Shown here one piece after another: positions 5,430-6,056 of a DNA stretch of 6,056 bases (the first letter of the stretch is position 1; the number at the start of each line of letters is the position of its first letter). Origin of the DNA: an uncultured Clostridiaceae bacterium. GTDB taxonomy: Bacteria > Bacillota > Clostridia > Lachnospirales > Lachnospiraceae. Location of the stretch: NCBI GenBank assembly GCA_949841235.1, contig CATKZA010000122.1, positions 1 to 6,056 on the forward strand, read 5' to 3'. The notes under the pieces were generated by a model. The model was not told the DNA's origin and ran no database searches. It saw nothing but the letters and a program-made list of their open reading frames with translations. The translations under genes were made by a program, and so were the position numbers.

Positions 5430-6056
5430 ATGAATTATTTAATTGGTATTGACCTGGGCACCTCCTCCACAAAGACCGTACTCTTTGACGAGGCCGGAGA
5501 AGTGATTGCATCCGCTGGAAAGGACTATCCCCTGTACACCCCCAATAATGGCTGGGCAGAGCAGAAACCGGAAGACTGGAGAGATGCGGCTCTGGAAACC
5601 ATCGCCAAAGTGGTAAAAGATTCCGGCGTAGACAAGGAGGACATCAAGGGACTGGGCATATCCGGGCAGATGCATGGCTTAGTCATGTTGGACGAGGCCG
5701 GAGAAGTCATCCGCCCCTCCATCATCTGGTGCGACCAGCGCACGGAGAAGGAGTGCGAGGAGATGACAGCCAAGGTGGGGGCAGAAAAAATGATTGAAAT
5801 AACTGCCAACCCTGCCATGACAGGCTTTACTGCCTCAAAAATCCTCTGGGTACGCAACAACGAGCCGGAAAACTACGCAAAGTGCAAGCATATCCTCCTT
5901 CCCAAGGACTATGTGCGCTATATCTTAACCGGGGAATTTGCCACAGAGGTATCCGATGCCTCCGGCATGCAGCTGCTGGACGTGCCGAAACGCCAGTGGT
6001 CCGATGAACTGCTGGAGATTCTGGATATCGACAAGAGCCTTCTAGCCAAGGTATAC
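5430..6056 (+). CDS. xylB: Xylulokinase, 3'-truncated by the window edge
   Basis: FGGY-family sugar kinase that phosphorylates D-xylulose with ATP to D-xylulose-5-phosphate, feeding the pentose phosphate pathway. The 209 visible codons are the N-terminal domain; full XylB proteins have about 480-510 residues. Visible signatures are the phosphate-binding GIDLGTSSTK (6-15), with the metal/ATP-site Asp8, and the xylulose-binding GISGQMHG (76-83), whose Met81-His82 correspond to the Met-His pair of E. coli XylB. Also seen are IIWCDQRT (98-105), TGFTASKILWV (131-141) and LLPKDYVRYILTGEFA (156-171). The GQMHG and LLPKDY motifs favour xylulokinase over fuculokinase or rhamnulokinase. The catalytic Asp of the second domain lies beyond the window. 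The frame has no stop before the edge. It lies 246 bp after the isomerase-like gene on the same strand, behind a strong terminator, and I see no clear promoter of its own. Confidence 0.95.
   Translation, partial: MNYLIGIDLGTSSTKTVLFDEAGEVIASAGKDYPLYTPNNGWAEQKPEDWRDAALETIAKVVKDSGVDKEDIKGLGISGQMHGLVMLDEAGEVIRPSIIWCDQRTEKECEEMTAKVGAEKMIEITANPAMTGFTASKILWVRNNEPENYAKCKHILLPKDYVRYILTGEFATEVSDASGMQLLDVPKRQWSDELLEILDIDKSLLAKVY

Noticed and set aside
1..6056. CRISPR array, tRNA or rRNA gene, transposase or phage gene
   Set aside because: No regularly spaced repeats, cloverleaf-like sequences or mobile-element proteins were seen on either strand.

Overview
The window looks like chromosomal DNA of a gut-type Clostridia, most likely Lachnospiraceae. 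This rests on mid-range GC, AAAGGA-type ribosome binding sites, A/T-rich intergenic DNA, and protein sequences that resemble Lachnospiraceae sugar-catabolic genes. No genome search was possible, so the taxonomic call is an inference.

Layout. (1) Positions 2-1222, plus strand: the C-terminal ~90% of a MATE-family multidrug/cation exporter, cut by the left edge. (2) Positions 1246-1297: a stem-loop terminator between convergent genes. (3) Positions 1334-3130, minus strand: a complete L-fucose isomerase gene (fucI, 598 aa) with all three metal ligands. (4) Positions 3131-3698: a 568-bp divergent regulatory region with a promoter for each flanking gene, several short palindromes, a direct repeat and a hairpin-rich leader. 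(5) Positions 3699-5183, plus strand: a 494-aa protein of the L-fucose/L-arabinose isomerase-like family (COG2407 type). (6) Positions 5184-5429: a 246-bp gap packed with five stem-loops, one a strong intrinsic terminator. (7) Positions 5430-6056, plus strand: the first 209 codons of a xylulokinase gene (xylB), cut by the right edge.

How the genes fit together. The COG2407-type isomerase followed by xylulokinase suggests a D-xylose to D-xylulose to D-xylulose-5-phosphate route in which a fucose-isomerase-like protein replaces classical XylA. From memory, a protein of this kind (CAC2610 in Clostridium acetobutylicum, near a xylulokinase gene) was proposed and tested as a non-orthologous xylose isomerase in Firmicutes. 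Assigning that activity here is by analogy. The divergent FucI would isomerise L-fucose (to L-fuculose) or D-arabinose (to D-ribulose). Its usual partners FucK and FucA are not in the window, and fucI appears to be transcribed alone.

The points most worth a second look are the probable non-orthologous xylose isomerase, the shared metal-site pattern between the two back-to-back isomerases, and the structured gap with a terminator between isomerase and kinase.
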